From a virus, in IMG/VR virus record IMGVR_UViG_3300021168_000039, positions 1-53,683 of that record: a stretch of 53,683 nt of DNA. The stretch is one strand, 5' to 3'. Made by a program: the position numbers and the translations under genes. The notes under the pieces were generated by a model that saw only the letters and a program-made list of their open reading frames with translations, was not told where the DNA came from and did no database searches. This document shows positions 14,031 through 21,615 of the stretch, piece after piece; position 1 is the stretch's first letter, and each line of letters begins with the position of its first letter.

Positions 14031-15277
14031 TAGGTCTCCTTTGACCGTTTCGATTTTTCTTTCTTAGCCATTTCTTTCAGCTCGGCTTTCGCAGTGGGCA
14101 ACGGTGCGAACTGTGCTGCTACCCATGAGGAAAACCAATCTGCCACGGCTACGGCGGCAGTGCGTAAGCGCTTGCGATCTTCCGGCCGTAATGCCTTGAG
14201 CTTTGCCAGAGCCTTCACGTCTTCACGCAGAGGATTGCGCTCAGACACCATGGTCTCGAACTTACCAAGCATGACTTCTACATCTCGTCGGATTGGAAGG
14301 TACACATCCTGCACGCGCTGCTCCGCTTCCCAGACTTTCTTCTGAGCGACTTTCGCTTCTAAGTCAGCCATCGCTAGTTGGTTCAGAACTTCCTTGGCCT
14401 TTGCGCGTTCGTCTTTCTCCTTGATCTGCTTGGCCAGTGCGTCAGCCTTGCGGTTGTTCTCCTCGCGCCTTGCGTCAGCTTCCTTCTTCAGGAGGGCCTT
14501 GTGCTCGTCTTCGGCTTGCTTGGCATCGGCTTTGGCTTTGGCCTGTGCGGCTAGCTGTTGTTCGCGGAGTTTGTTCAGTTCTTCTTGGGTTTTTCCTCGG
14601 CGCTCCGTTATGGTCTCGGTGCGCTTCTTGATGTCCGCAGTGATGTCAAATAGCTTTCTAGCGGTGATGGGTTGCTTGTCCTTCACGAGTATGGCGTTAG
14701 TGATAGCTCCCATCTCTTTCAGGTGCAAGAAATTTAAAGCAGCTTCAACCGCTGTGTCCGCTCGGCCATTTAGGTATACCCTACCTAGGAACTTGGCAAT
14801 CAATGTAGAGGTATATGGGTATGCTCGCGCACCTGCAACGGGTTCCTTTCCAGCGACGTATGAGGGTGCGTAGCGTATGTGCTGCGCGTTTGTTTTGGGG
14901 TCCACCTCGAATGCGGGAATGGTCCCATCAGTCAGTGCAGCCACTACAGCCTTGACCGACTCGATCACAGACGCAGGACTTGAGGCATAGACTTCCCGAT
15001 TTTCGGCGTCCATTACCTGAATCATCTGCGCGTCTGTGAACTCCTTGACTATGAAGTCAGCCTCGGTGAGCCCTGCTTCCTTGGCGGCGGCAATGCGGTG
15101 ATGCCCACCGCAAGCGATCTCGTACTTCCCGGCTTTGTTCTTGCGTACCACGACGTTGTCCCAGAAGCCCGTCGTGTTGATGGAAGCGACCAGCTCGACA
15201 ATCTTATCTTTGAGCAGAGGATTGCTCTTCAGGTCGCGGTAGGGATTGCTGAGGATATCTTTAAACTTCAGTTTCAT
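14030..15277 (-). CDS. ParB/Srx-domain protein with coiled coil
   Basis: 415 residues, AGGAGG before the ATG at 15277. Residues 1-90 match the ParB-like N-terminal domain: FKDILSNPYRDL, KDKIVELVASINTTGFWDNV and YEIACGGHHRIAAAKEAG, where GGHHR (57-61) stands in for the GERR-type nucleotide-binding box. Middle region unassigned; residues about 215-310 are a long Lys/Ala/Glu coiled coil. No second DNA-binding ParB HTH is obvious. In phages such proteins act as CTP-dependent DNA clamps, nucleases or regulators; which one cannot be told here. Confidence 0.7.
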   Translation of the reverse strand: MKLKFKDILSNPYRDLKSNPLLKDKIVELVASINTTGFWDNVVVRKNKAGKYEIACGGHHRIAAAKEAGLTEADFIVKEFTDAQMIQVMDAENREVYASSPASVIESVKAVVAALTDGTIPAFEVDPKTNAQHIRYAPSYVAGKEPVAGARAYPYTSTLIAKFLGRVYLNGRADTAVEAALNFLHLKEMGAITNAILVKDKQPITARKLFDITADIKKRTETITERRGKTQEELNKLREQQLAAQAKAKADAKQAEDEHKALLKKEADARREENNRKADALAKQIKEKDERAKAKEVLNQLAMADLEAKVAQKKVWEAEQRVQDVYLPIRRDVEVMLGKFETMVSERNPLREDVKALAKLKALRPEDRKRLRTAAVAVADWFSSWVAAQFAPLPTAKAELKEMAKKEKSKRSKET

Positions 15278-15479
15278 GAGCGACCTCCTGTTCGACTTTG
15301 GTTGTCAATGTGATGCGTGCTTGGATGATGCTGATGCGCTTTCCCTTGATCTTCTTGAGCATGTCACCCATTGCTCGGCTGATGGCGGCTTTGGCATTGG
15401 CTCCCTCGCCTCGCCCTGATTGATACATCTTCCCGCCCTTAAGTTCCGGCAGAGTTGCTTCGATGAACGCACCCTTCAT
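15261..15479 (-). CDS. Small conserved phage protein
   Basis: 72 residues, GGAG before the ATG at 15479; first gene downstream of the consensus promoter at 15509-15537. Helix AKAAISRAMGDMLKKIKGKR followed by strand SIIQARITLTTKVEQE, a layout seen in small phage proteins preceding replication genes. It overlaps the ParB-like gene by 17 bases. Confidence 0.65.
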   Translation of the reverse strand: MKGAFIEATLPELKGGKMYQSGRGEGANAKAAISRAMGDMLKKIKGKRISIIQARITLTTKVEQEVAHETEV

Positions 15480-15508
15480 GTGACTCCTTCGTATTGACCA
15501 GTGTAATG

Positions 15509-15537
15509 ATTATACCAAACTTTGGTCACTTTGTCAA
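15509..15537 (-). promoter_or_regulatory. Perfect consensus sigma70 promoter
   Basis: Minus strand: TTGACA (15537-15532), 17-base spacer, TATAAT (15514-15509), all twelve bases matching consensus. Predicted start near 15502, giving a leader of about 23 bases to the ATG at 15479. It should drive the ParB-like gene and onward. Confidence 0.9.
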
Positions 15538-15666
15538 CTTGTCCGCGCATCGGTGTTTGTAGAAAATAGGATGCGGAGAGCTTGCGGGTCTGTAGGTCAC
15601 ACACCTTTCGTATATGCAAATTGAGCGACCACACTTTGGGCACGTTAGCATTTTCTTTCCGTTCAT
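15526..15666 (-). CDS. 46-residue zinc-ribbon protein
   Basis: ATG at 15666 overlaps the upstream stop (ATGA) with TGGAGG ahead of it. It has LTCPKCGRSICIYERC and a later HRC, so four or five cysteines likely bind zinc. Its last codons overlap the -35 box of the promoter at 15509-15537. A 93-residue frame over the same stretch runs through the promoter and is rejected. Confidence 0.6.
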   Translation of the reverse strand: MNGKKMLTCPKCGRSICIYERCVTYRPASSPHPIFYKHRCADKLTK

Positions 15667-15851
15667 TCGTGTTCCTCCAGAGATTCAATGATCTCCCAAT
15701 CTGTGTTTTGTGCAATTTTTGGATATTGCACATTCTCGTGCATGTCCTCCGGGGCACTCTTAGGAACCTCCTTAGCAGCCCTACGTGACCAGCGCTTGGT
15801 CTCGGGAGAACTACGCTGTAGCTGCCCGTCGATGATCACGTAGTGGTTCAT
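15663..15851 (-). CDS. Small hypothetical protein
   Basis: 62 residues from the ATG at 15851, preceded by GGAGGAG. It overlaps the gene upstream by about 40 bases. Basic N-terminal half (SSPETKRWSRRAAKEVPK), acidic end. Confidence 0.55.
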   Translation of the reverse strand: MNHYVIIDGQLQRSSPETKRWSRRAAKEVPKSAPEDMHENVQYPKIAQNTDWEIIESLEEHE

Positions 15852-15999
15852 ATACGAACTCCTCCTCCAGAGCGTAAGCATACCCTTGGTACTCCTCGGC
15901 CAGAGCTGGGTAGGTCAAGGCCATGATTGCACAGTAATCCCGGGCCTGCTTGGGATCACCATCGAAGCGAGCGAGGATTGCTAAAAGTGATGGAGTCAT
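15811..15999 (-). CDS. Small helical hypothetical protein
   Basis: 62 residues from the ATG at 15999 (AAAGGAAA upstream, ATGA overlap with the preceding gene). Reads LLAILARFDGDPKQARDY then ALTYPALAEEYQGYAYALEE. Unknown. Confidence 0.6.
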   Translation of the reverse strand: MTPSLLAILARFDGDPKQARDYCAIMALTYPALAEEYQGYAYALEEEFVYEPLRDHRRAATA

Positions 16000-16124
16000 G
16001 ATTTTCCTTTCTCTAGTACTGTTTTGCAGTACAGCAGCCACTCGTGAAAGTTCTTCTCAGCCTTTGTTTTCGGGGGACGCTTGGTCAGCTTTAGTAGTTC
16101 TTTATCAACTACTTTTTGCGTCAT
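15996..16124 (-). CDS. 42-residue hypothetical protein
   Basis: ATG at 16124 overlaps the Fe-S carrier stop (ATGA), and the stop overlaps the next start. Lys-rich, with KRPPKTKAEKNFHEWLLYC. The tight coupling on both sides is the main evidence that it is translated. Confidence 0.6.
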   Translation of the reverse strand: MTQKVVDKELLKLTKRPPKTKAEKNFHEWLLYCKTVLEKGKS

Positions 16125-16435
16125 GAGTTGAAGCTCTTTCCGCAGCCACAGGTACTCTTGGCCGCTGCATTGTTGAAGACGAAGCCGGACATCTCCAGAG
16201 ACGAGACATAGTCTACTTCGCACTCAGACAGGTACATGTAGGACATGGGGTCCACGTAGACAGTGACGCCATCGAACGTGAAGACCTTGTCAGCAGGCAG
16301 AGGAGACTGGTCTTCCGGCCCGGGCTCTTCTATGAGGTATTGAAAGCCGCTGCATCCACCACCCTGCACACCTATGCGAAGCAGAGTGATGCCATGCTCG
16401 CGTAGGTATGTGCTTGCCCTCTCGGTTAGCTTCAT
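16121..16435 (-). CDS. A-type iron-sulfur cluster carrier (IscA/ErpA/HesB family)
   Basis: 104 residues, nearly the full family length. GVQGGGCSGFQYLIEE carries the first conserved cysteine (C28) and the C-terminus STCGCGKSF the CxC pair (C96, C98). VYVDPMSYMYLSECEVDYV matches the family core. A-type carriers take clusters from a scaffold to target enzymes in the cytoplasm. No scaffold or desulfurase is encoded nearby, so it would plug into the host pathway, perhaps supporting a phage Fe-S enzyme not visible here. Coupled to small membrane and helical genes. Confidence 0.9.
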   Translation of the reverse strand: MKLTERASTYLREHGITLLRIGVQGGGCSGFQYLIEEPGPEDQSPLPADKVFTFDGVTVYVDPMSYMYLSECEVDYVSSLEMSGFVFNNAAAKSTCGCGKSFNS

Positions 16436-16623
16436 CGGCTTAGGTCCTCCTCAATCTTTGCCCAGTCGCGTTTCCATTTGGTCTGTGGTTTCCGTGTAGT
16501 GATGCGCTTGACTACGACATAGCCTAGGAAGACTAAGCCTCCCAGGCCCACTAGTCCAAGCCCAAAGAACGTGAACAGCAAGATGTACGTATCCGGCAAC
16601 ATGTCTTGTGTCATGTACGTCAT
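16432..16623 (-). CDS. Single-pass membrane protein
   Basis: 63 residues. The ATG at 16623 is favoured by its ATGA overlap with the upstream stop; a GTG at 16632 is the alternative. One strong membrane segment (ILLFTFFGLGLVGLGGLVFL) is followed by a basic cytoplasmic tail (VKRITTRKPQTKWKRD), so N-out topology is likely. Function unknown. Confidence 0.65.
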   Translation of the reverse strand: MTYMTQDMLPDTYILLFTFFGLGLVGLGGLVFLGYVVVKRITTRKPQTKWKRDWAKIEEDLSR

Positions 16624-16874
16624 TTCGTCCACCGCCTTCCCGTAGTCACGCAGCTAATGCCTTGTGGAATCGCCGTATTCAAGTGCATGCCGTTAGTAGC
16701 GTCGGAGTTGTCATAGAAACACAAAATTTCTATACCGCTCTCTGTATCGTGATAAGCAACTACCTGCAAACCGTTTCCTAGTTGCTGGCCGGACAAGCGC
16801 TCTATGCGGTACTTCTCTTCCGCGACGAGAAGTGTTGCCAGAAACACCAGAGCAATTACAATTACTTTTTTCAT
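16620..16874 (-). CDS. Small secreted protein
   Basis: 84 residues with TAGGAG before the ATG at 16874. Signal peptide KKVIVIALVFLATLLVA, then a short domain with two cysteines (EILCFYDNS, GISCVTTG), likely disulfide bonded. Unknown envelope role. Confidence 0.65.
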   Translation of the reverse strand: MKKVIVIALVFLATLLVAEEKYRIERLSGQQLGNGLQVVAYHDTESGIEILCFYDNSDATNGMHLNTAIPQGISCVTTGRRWTK

Positions 16875-17029
16875 TCTTTTTCTCCTATTTCCCCTGCCTG
16901 CTCTTTTTCGGAGCAGGGCTTCAGCACTCGTTCGGCCAATATTTCATGGTAGTGATCCGACTGGCTTTTGTTGGGATCAAGGTACCGATGTCGGAAGTAC
17001 GCATCTGTCCAACATTTCTCACAAGCCAC
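16871..17029 (-). CDS. Small Cys-containing phage protein
   Basis: 52 residues from a GTG at 17029, supported by GGAGG seven bases upstream and a TAGTG overlap with the preceding stop. Pattern ACEKCWTDAYFRHRYLDPNK, then SDHYHEILAER and PCSEKEQAGE, recurs in phages (two CxxC-type cysteines plus a distal one). Unknown function. Confidence 0.65.
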   Translation of the reverse strand: MACEKCWTDAYFRHRYLDPNKSQSDHYHEILAERVLKPCSEKEQAGEIGEKE

Positions 17030-17334
17030 TAAAACGCCTCCACTTCTGCTATGCTGAACAATGGTTCGCAATCGAAGGTCACCGTCTTCTTGCAGACCTT
17101 GTCCCGCGCAATGCTGAAAACCACCGGGGCATGCTTGGATGTCAGTTGGAAGTCGTAGTCTGTATAGTCTTTGGTCGCGTCTCCCAAACTTTTCGCAGCC
17201 TCTATGAACTCCTGCTTATCCCAGAACGTGATGTACTGCTTCGCTTTGTAGTACGAAGGCAACTCGAATTCAGGGCGTGTGTCCAAGAAGTTTGCGACGT
17301 TGCGAAGTTCTACTGCGAGTTCTCTGCTGTTCAT
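17029..17334 (-). CDS. Hypothetical protein
   Basis: 101 residues, TAAGGAG before the ATG at 17334. Helical N-terminus (SRELAVELRNVANFLDTRPE) and a C-terminal block RDKVCKKTVTFDCEPLFSIA that I recall in other phage proteins. Follows the SF2 helicase gene by 11 bases. Confidence 0.65.
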   Translation of the reverse strand: MNSRELAVELRNVANFLDTRPEFELPSYYKAKQYITFWDKQEFIEAAKSLGDATKDYTDYDFQLTSKHAPVVFSIARDKVCKKTVTFDCEPLFSIAEVEAF

Positions 17335-17345
17335 AACTGTTCTCC

Positions 17346-19169
17346 TTATTTGACTTTGAGTTTGTTGATGGCCAGTGCGGCCTGTCCTGCGGTAATGCCT
17401 TTCTGCTTCATGCATGCTCCACAGACTGTGCCTACTGAACCCGCGCACAGGCAATAGAGGAATGGCTTGCCCTTGGTCAGTGTCCTCAGGTACTTCTTAG
17501 CTGCATCGCTTGCAGGCCCAGCGTGCCACGACTCCTCACGCTTGAGCAAACGCACACGATCCGCACGGCATCTACGCACGACTTCATCAGCTGTTGTGAA
17601 TGCCTCTTGGAGCGTGTTGTACGTGCCAAGCTTACGGTCGGTGTTCACCGTTGTAATGCTCAGCTCGTACTCGTCCAGTTCGTTGGGCGTGATGTGGAGC
17701 TTCTCGTGTTGGAAGTTCCAGTACTGTTTGGCTTCCTTCACTTCCCGGGCTTCAGGCACAGAGAGGACGTACGCACCGTCCTGAGTCTGCATCCATGTCA
17801 GCTCAGAGAATTCTTTCACCTCTTGGGTGTAGGGCTCTGAGAACATGTCCAGCGATTCGACATATATCTTCACCTTGCTCAAGTCAGTGAGGTGTGCGAA
17901 GTCGATGCCGGGGTTCTTCTCTTGTAACACTTCGATCTCTTCGATGGCTGCTGTAACAGACTTACCTTGCAGGTCGAAGTCTGGATTCAATCCCAACAGA
18001 CTAGGGAATGTCACCAGTGAGCAACGCTTGTTGTTGTCCACCACATCCAGAATGAGACAGTCTTTCTTGCGCAGAAACTTGCCTGCCTTGAGTGCTTCCA
18101 GAAGATTGCCAGTGCCTTCTTCCAGACGTGTGCCTCGCCCTACCTCTTGCGTGAACTTGGAGCTGCTCTTGGTAGGTGCCGCGAGGATGATGCACTGTAC
18201 CTGCCACGCGTCGAAGCCCTCGGTCAGCAAAGCGCAATTGCATAGGACTGTGATGTCCCCAGCCTTGAACCTTGCCAGCTTCTCAGCTCGGTCTGGATCA
18301 ACTCCCCAGATGGCCTCAGCCTTCACGCCTGTACTTGCAAACGTTTGGGCCAAGTCTTTAGCGTGTGCAATGTCCACAGTGAAAGCTATGGTATGGCGCT
18401 GCTCAGCATGGTCCAGCCAGAACTTCACGATCTGCTGGTTGCGTGTTGCTGTGTTGACTGCCTCAGACAGTTGGTCCTGTTGGTAGTCCCCAGCAGTGCT
18501 CTTGACGTTGCTCAGGTCGGTCTCAGTCTTCAGCTTGAGTCCGCGCAATGGAACTAACCAGCCGTCACGAATAGCCTGACGTATGGTGTACTTGTGTACG
18601 ATCTTCTTGAACACACTCTTGAGCGAGACGATCTCCTCGTCGTCCAGTGTGGTGAGCTGCTTCTTCTCAGTGCGCGTCAGGTTCTTGCGCTTGGGCGTAG
18701 CTGTCACTCCGATGAGCAGCTTCTTGGTTCCCGGCTGTAAGAATCCTCCGGCTTGCAGCACGTTCATGTACGTTGAAGCGATGGCGTGATGAGCTTCGTC
18801 GATGACGAACTTGTCGATATTGTCCCATCCAAAGCGCTCCATGCGCGTTGCACCTTCGCGTCCGATGCTGGCAATGCACGACACGATCACATCGCAGTCA
18901 GTATCCGCGAAGTGCTCGGCCATCTCCTTGCCTACTTTTAGGCTTGGGTTCCAGTGGCGAATAGCAGAGATGGCTTGGTTGACCAGCTCTTCACGATGCA
19001 CAGTCACAAGCATCTTGCCGGGGAGAACATGCTTGAACTTGTCCGGCAGATTGGAAAACATCACAGTCTTCCCTGTGCCTGTCGCGGCAACGAACAGTTG
19101 CTGATTGACGCCACTAACGTATTCGGTCAAAGCGGAATCGAGTTGCTCTTGCTGATAGGAACGTAGCAT
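17346..19169 (-). CDS. SF2 DEAD/DEAH-box helicase (RadD-like)
   Basis: 607 residues, GGGAG before the ATG at 19169. Motif I ATGTGKT (29-35), motif II DEAH (123-126), motif III TAT (155-157), motif VI QEVGRGTR (340-347). The C-terminal 250 residues are accessory, with CLCAGSVGTVCGACMKQKG near 570-590 as a possible zinc site. Similar phage and bacterial proteins (RadD-type) remodel branched DNA or assist replication and repair. It is an ATP-dependent nucleic-acid translocase; substrate not resolvable from sequence. Confidence 0.85.
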   Translation of the reverse strand: MLRSYQQEQLDSALTEYVSGVNQQLFVAATGTGKTVMFSNLPDKFKHVLPGKMLVTVHREELVNQAISAIRHWNPSLKVGKEMAEHFADTDCDVIVSCIASIGREGATRMERFGWDNIDKFVIDEAHHAIASTYMNVLQAGGFLQPGTKKLLIGVTATPKRKNLTRTEKKQLTTLDDEEIVSLKSVFKKIVHKYTIRQAIRDGWLVPLRGLKLKTETDLSNVKSTAGDYQQDQLSEAVNTATRNQQIVKFWLDHAEQRHTIAFTVDIAHAKDLAQTFASTGVKAEAIWGVDPDRAEKLARFKAGDITVLCNCALLTEGFDAWQVQCIILAAPTKSSSKFTQEVGRGTRLEEGTGNLLEALKAGKFLRKKDCLILDVVDNNKRCSLVTFPSLLGLNPDFDLQGKSVTAAIEEIEVLQEKNPGIDFAHLTDLSKVKIYVESLDMFSEPYTQEVKEFSELTWMQTQDGAYVLSVPEAREVKEAKQYWNFQHEKLHITPNELDEYELSITTVNTDRKLGTYNTLQEAFTTADEVVRRCRADRVRLLKREESWHAGPASDAAKKYLRTLTKGKPFLYCLCAGSVGTVCGACMKQKGITAGQAALAINKLKVK

Positions 19170-19188
19170 GTTGTCTCCCTTCTTATTA

Positions 19189-19275
19189 TTATAAACCTGC
19201 CGCCTTGAGTGTGGACGCTACAACTACCCAGATTACAAACTGACCAGCGAAAAACTTCAGCATCTCTGCGATCAT
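19189..19275 (-). CDS. 28-residue membrane peptide
   Basis: ATG at 19275 overlaps the upstream stop (CTATGATC). Reads as one hydrophobic helix (FFAGQFVIWVVVASTLKAAG). Too short to classify. Coupling and codon-consistent spacing support translation, and it could act as a holin-like or inhibitor peptide. Confidence 0.45.
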   Translation of the reverse strand: MIAEMLKFFAGQFVIWVVVASTLKAAGL

Positions 19276-19412
19276 AGGTCATCATCTCCTAAGCGTACCT
19301 TGTCACTCCCCAGCAGCCACAGCACCATGGGGACCACCACTAGCCAAAGCGCGGGAAAGCCTAAGGCTAGCGGTACCAGTACGAGCAGAGCCAGAGCTAC
19401 GAAACCTCTCAT
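19272..19412 (-). CDS. 46-residue two-helix membrane protein
   Basis: ATG at 19412 with AAAGGAG upstream. Two hydrophobic stretches (FVALALLVLVPLALGFP and ALWLVVVPMVLWLLG) are followed by an acidic tail (GDDDL). Together with the 28-residue peptide downstream it forms a membrane pair of unknown role. Confidence 0.6.
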   Translation of the reverse strand: MRGFVALALLVLVPLALGFPALWLVVVPMVLWLLGSDKVRLGDDDL

Positions 19413-19422
19413 GTTTTCTCCT

Positions 19423-19593
19423 TTAGTCGCAAGACGATCCGCGACTGACTTTGACTTTCACCCCACCATCGTTCGGCAAGTCTTCTTTACGACACCACGT
19501 ACCATACCCAGCGGGGTGGTATGCAGCGTAGTATTCCTCAATGAACTTGTCGGCTTGTTCGTGCGTTTCGAAAACTTTGTCAAAGTAAACCAT
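19423..19593 (-). CDS. 56-residue hypothetical protein
   Basis: ATG at 19593 with GGAGG upstream. Starts VYFDKVFETHEQADKFIEEY and ends in a strand VKVKVSRG. A small alpha/beta domain; unknown. Confidence 0.65.
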   Translation of the reverse strand: MVYFDKVFETHEQADKFIEEYYAAYHPAGYGTWCRKEDLPNDGGVKVKVSRGSSCD

Positions 19594-19607
19594 TGTATCC
19601 TCCGTTG

Positions 19608-19967
19608 TTACAGTCTGAATCTTCGTTTGAGTTCGTACACCTGAGCTTCTTCAGATGTCGGCATCTTGCACCCTCGGGGTACCTCTGCTTGATTTTCGTT
19701 GGGCGCACATAGCCGCCCCGGGTATTCTTCCCTATGCTGCATCTTCCGGTAAAATTCTCCCGGGTCACCGTGCCAGTGCCATACCCCATCCAGCTCGGCA
19801 TCCTCGCGCAAGCCATGTATCCCCAGCGCTGTGCGTAGTGGATCAATAGGCGCGAAGGCTTCACGTACACGCTCTGTTCTCCAAGCCACGCATGCAGGAC
19901 AGTTGAAGCCAAGTAGCACATCGAACACATGGCCACACTTTTCACATCTACCCATGATGCCACTCAT
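19608..19967 (-). CDS. Zinc-ribbon protein
   Basis: 119 residues from the ATG at 19967 (ATGA overlap). CEKCGHVFDVLLGFNCPAC is a rubredoxin-like zinc knuckle near the N-terminus; the rest is charged. A same-length frame offset by one base over this region lacks these features and was rejected. Confidence 0.65.
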   Translation of the reverse strand: MSGIMGRCEKCGHVFDVLLGFNCPACVAWRTERVREAFAPIDPLRTALGIHGLREDAELDGVWHWHGDPGEFYRKMQHREEYPGRLCAPNENQAEVPRGCKMPTSEEAQVYELKRRFRL

Positions 19968-20176
19968 TCCGGCCTCAGCTTTCTCAACCACCGTTGCATT
20001 GTTGTGGGAATATCCATAGCGTCACAGAGTGCGGCATCTACGTGGAACGCGATCAGGCCCACTGCAAGCACCTTGGACAGCTTTGTCTTGTGGTTGCGTA
20101 GCTCATACACTCCCATGCCTGCAATGAGCAGGTGCCACAAACTTTTATAAACGCGCTCTTCGTTGCGAGTCTTCAT
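19964..20176 (-). CDS. Conserved phage protein, helical
   Basis: 70 residues, GGAGGG before the ATG at 20176. WHLLIAGMGVYELRNHKTKL, then VLAVGLIAFHVDAALCD, is a pattern repeated in many phages, possibly membrane-associated. No assigned function. Confidence 0.65.
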   Translation of the reverse strand: MKTRNEERVYKSLWHLLIAGMGVYELRNHKTKLSKVLAVGLIAFHVDAALCDAMDIPTTMQRWLRKLRPE

Positions 20177-20493
20177 TTTCCACCCTCCACCATTATACGA
20201 TCTACCCGTAGCCATTGGCAAACGTACCAGAGCCCACCCTGAGTCTCAGGCCTGCGGTGCTCCTGCACGCCACTGAGCGATACCTCGCACCACACTCTGC
20301 CGCGCTTCGATAGGTGCGGAGCTTCCGGCCTAGAGCACGCGTGCCAACCGGGACGATAGGCAAAGCCCTTGACGTATATGCCCTGAGCTTCCTGCCACAG
20401 TCCTACAGGCACGCGCAGTCTCGCGCCGATAAACAAAGGCCCAAGTGTGCCGTCCTTGCGTAAGCGAAACAGCTTGTAGCCCTTGATCATCAT
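20173..20493 (-). CDS. Conserved phage protein
   Basis: 106 residues, ATGA-coupled on both sides. YKLFRLRKDGTLGPLFIG, VPVGLWQEAQG, FAYRPGWHACSRPEAPHL and RGRVWCEV form a familiar phage protein pattern of unknown function; the RPGWH box is the most constant part. Confidence 0.7.
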   Translation of the reverse strand: MMIKGYKLFRLRKDGTLGPLFIGARLRVPVGLWQEAQGIYVKGFAYRPGWHACSRPEAPHLSKRGRVWCEVSLSGVQEHRRPETQGGLWYVCQWLRVDRIMVEGGK

Positions 20494-20567
20494 TGCACCT
20501 CTGTGAGAACTTCCTCAATAGCTTGATGCAGTTTTTCTGCTCTTGCCTCTTCTTTTTCTTCATTCAT
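20490..20567 (-). CDS. 25-residue coupled peptide
   Basis: ATG at 20567 overlaps the upstream TGA and its own TGA overlaps the next ATG. Sequence is a charged helix (NEEKEEARAEKLHQAIEEVL). Either a real micro-protein or a coupling element that carries ribosomes between two genes. Confidence 0.5.
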   Translation of the reverse strand: MNEEKEEARAEKLHQAIEEVLTEVQ

Positions 20568-20866
20568 CTGATACGCTCCTGTTTAGTGGCCTGCGCCCGT
20601 TCGTTCTTGTAGAAGTGCCCAGTGGTTGCTTTGGTGTTCCCGTCCACCCAAGCATGCCGTGAGACAACTACGTCCCCGCTTAGCTTGGCATGCCCAGACA
20701 CCTGAGCTACATCTAGGATGCGTACTTTGTCTGTCAGCTCGGCTTGGCCATAGACAAGCGCATGCGGACCTACATAAACGCTGGGGTCAACCTTGGCTGT
20801 ATTGGCAACCCAGCCAAGGCCGTTTGGATGTCGATGCTGTTCATCATCCGTTAAGTTGGTAATCAA
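20564..20866 (-). CDS. Left-handed beta-helix (hexapeptide-repeat) protein
   Basis: 100 residues from a TTG at 20866 with GGAGG six bases upstream. Repeating strands AKVDPSVYVGPHALVYGQAE, VRILDVAQVSGHAKLSGDV and VVSRHAWVDGNTKA fit a short left-handed beta helix. Similar phage proteins are annotated loosely as polymer-forming or transferase-like. No acyltransferase site is evident. Confidence 0.6.
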   Translation of the reverse strand: MITNLTDDEQHRHPNGLGWVANTAKVDPSVYVGPHALVYGQAELTDKVRILDVAQVSGHAKLSGDVVVSRHAWVDGNTKATTGHFYKNERAQATKQERIR

Positions 20867-21062
20867 GGAGTGCCTCCGCTCGAATTTGTGAGTCGCGTTG
20901 GTTGCCGATCTTTGCCATGAGGTTAGTCAGTTCCACAACAATGGGGGAACCGATGTACATGTCGTTTACGTGCGTACCAGTGTTGGAAGCTTGCGCCTTG
21001 GCGTTCCACAGTGCTGCCAAGATGGTATCGAATTGGCTGTCCGTAATTTCCAGTTTGATCAT
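20844..21062 (-). CDS. Hypothetical protein
   Basis: 72 residues from the ATG at 21062, ATGA-coupled to the upstream gene. Contains KLEITDSQFDTILAALWNAK and a short helix-loop. Unknown. It overlaps the beta-helix gene by 23 bases. Confidence 0.6.
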   Translation of the reverse strand: MIKLEITDSQFDTILAALWNAKAQASNTGTHVNDMYIGSPIVVELTNLMAKIGNQRDSQIRAEALLDYQLNG

Positions 21063-21244
21063 GAGATGTTTCCTTTCTCGATCCATAGAAGCTGCTTGAT
21101 AAACTTGGCATCGTCTTCGAGCATAACGTCACTGGCCCAGCGGTCAGTACTCTTGCTTGGACTAGTGACACTCAAGGTCTCCAGAGCAGTCCTAAGTGTA
21201 CGAATCTCCAAGTCAGTCAGATTGCGAATCTCCACAGTATTCAT
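21059..21244 (-). CDS. Small hypothetical protein
   Basis: 61 residues, GGAGGG before the ATG at 21244. EIRNLTDLEIRTLRTALETL then DDAKFIKQLLWIEKG; its helical start and last residues resemble the neighbour at 20844-21062 in style, possibly distant paralogues. Confidence 0.6.
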   Translation of the reverse strand: MNTVEIRNLTDLEIRTLRTALETLSVTSPSKSTDRWASDVMLEDDAKFIKQLLWIEKGNIS

Positions 21245-21477
21245 GATGCCCTCCGTGACACTACAAGGCGCTGCCCTAGCGAATCTCTAGCAAGCAGTTG
21301 CGCGTGCGTTGTAGTATCACGCAGGACACTTTCCCTGCGTTGCTGAGCTTGCCTCAGCTCGATTGCATATGGTCTCTGCCTCCGTATGATGTGCTGCTAT
21401 GTGCTGCCTCAGCCTACCTGAGAGAGGGGATCGTGGGCTTCATCCACCTTTGATGTGATGTTTACACCCACGTTGCT
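21245..21477 (-). other. Gene-poor 230-bp gap in the minus-strand operon
   Basis: One minus frame stays open for over 40 codons and stops at a TGA overlapping the ATG at 21244, as real genes do here, but it has no ATG, GTG or TTG. Only very short ATG/GTG frames exist besides. No hairpin terminator is visible. Confidence 0.4.
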
Positions 21478-21615
21478 TTACTTCGTTGGTGGTCGGTTGG
21501 GAATGCTCGGCAGTGCTGTGTAATCCGCACTGGTGAATGGTCGCGTTGACTGCTTGGCTTTGGGGAACAGCTTGCGTGCAGCGCGGCGTCCGCTCTTCGA
21601 TGTGGCTTTGTTCAT
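21478..21615 (-). CDS. 45-residue basic protein
   Basis: ATG at 21615 follows GGAGGCAGT and overlaps the upstream TGA. Strongly basic (TSKSGRRAARKLFPKAKQST), Pro-rich end. Possibly nucleic-acid binding; inference only. Confidence 0.6.
   Translation of the reverse strand: MNKATSKSGRRAARKLFPKAKQSTRPFTSADYTALPSIPNRPPTK

Noticed and set aside
14394-14873. 159-residue plus-strand frame
   Set aside because: Antisense shadow of the ParB-like protein's coiled coil; no ribosome site.
15476-15757. 93-residue minus-strand frame
   Set aside because: It runs straight through a perfect sigma70 promoter and competes with a coupled 46-residue zinc-ribbon gene with a better ribosome site.
19580-19963. 127-residue minus-strand frame overlapping 19608-19967
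   Set aside because: No ribosome site, odd composition. The competing frame has a clear zinc knuckle and ATGA coupling.
20330-20563. 77-residue minus-strand frame
   Set aside because: Overlaps the conserved 20173-20493 gene out of frame. The 25-codon frame starting four bases upstream is coupled at both ends instead.
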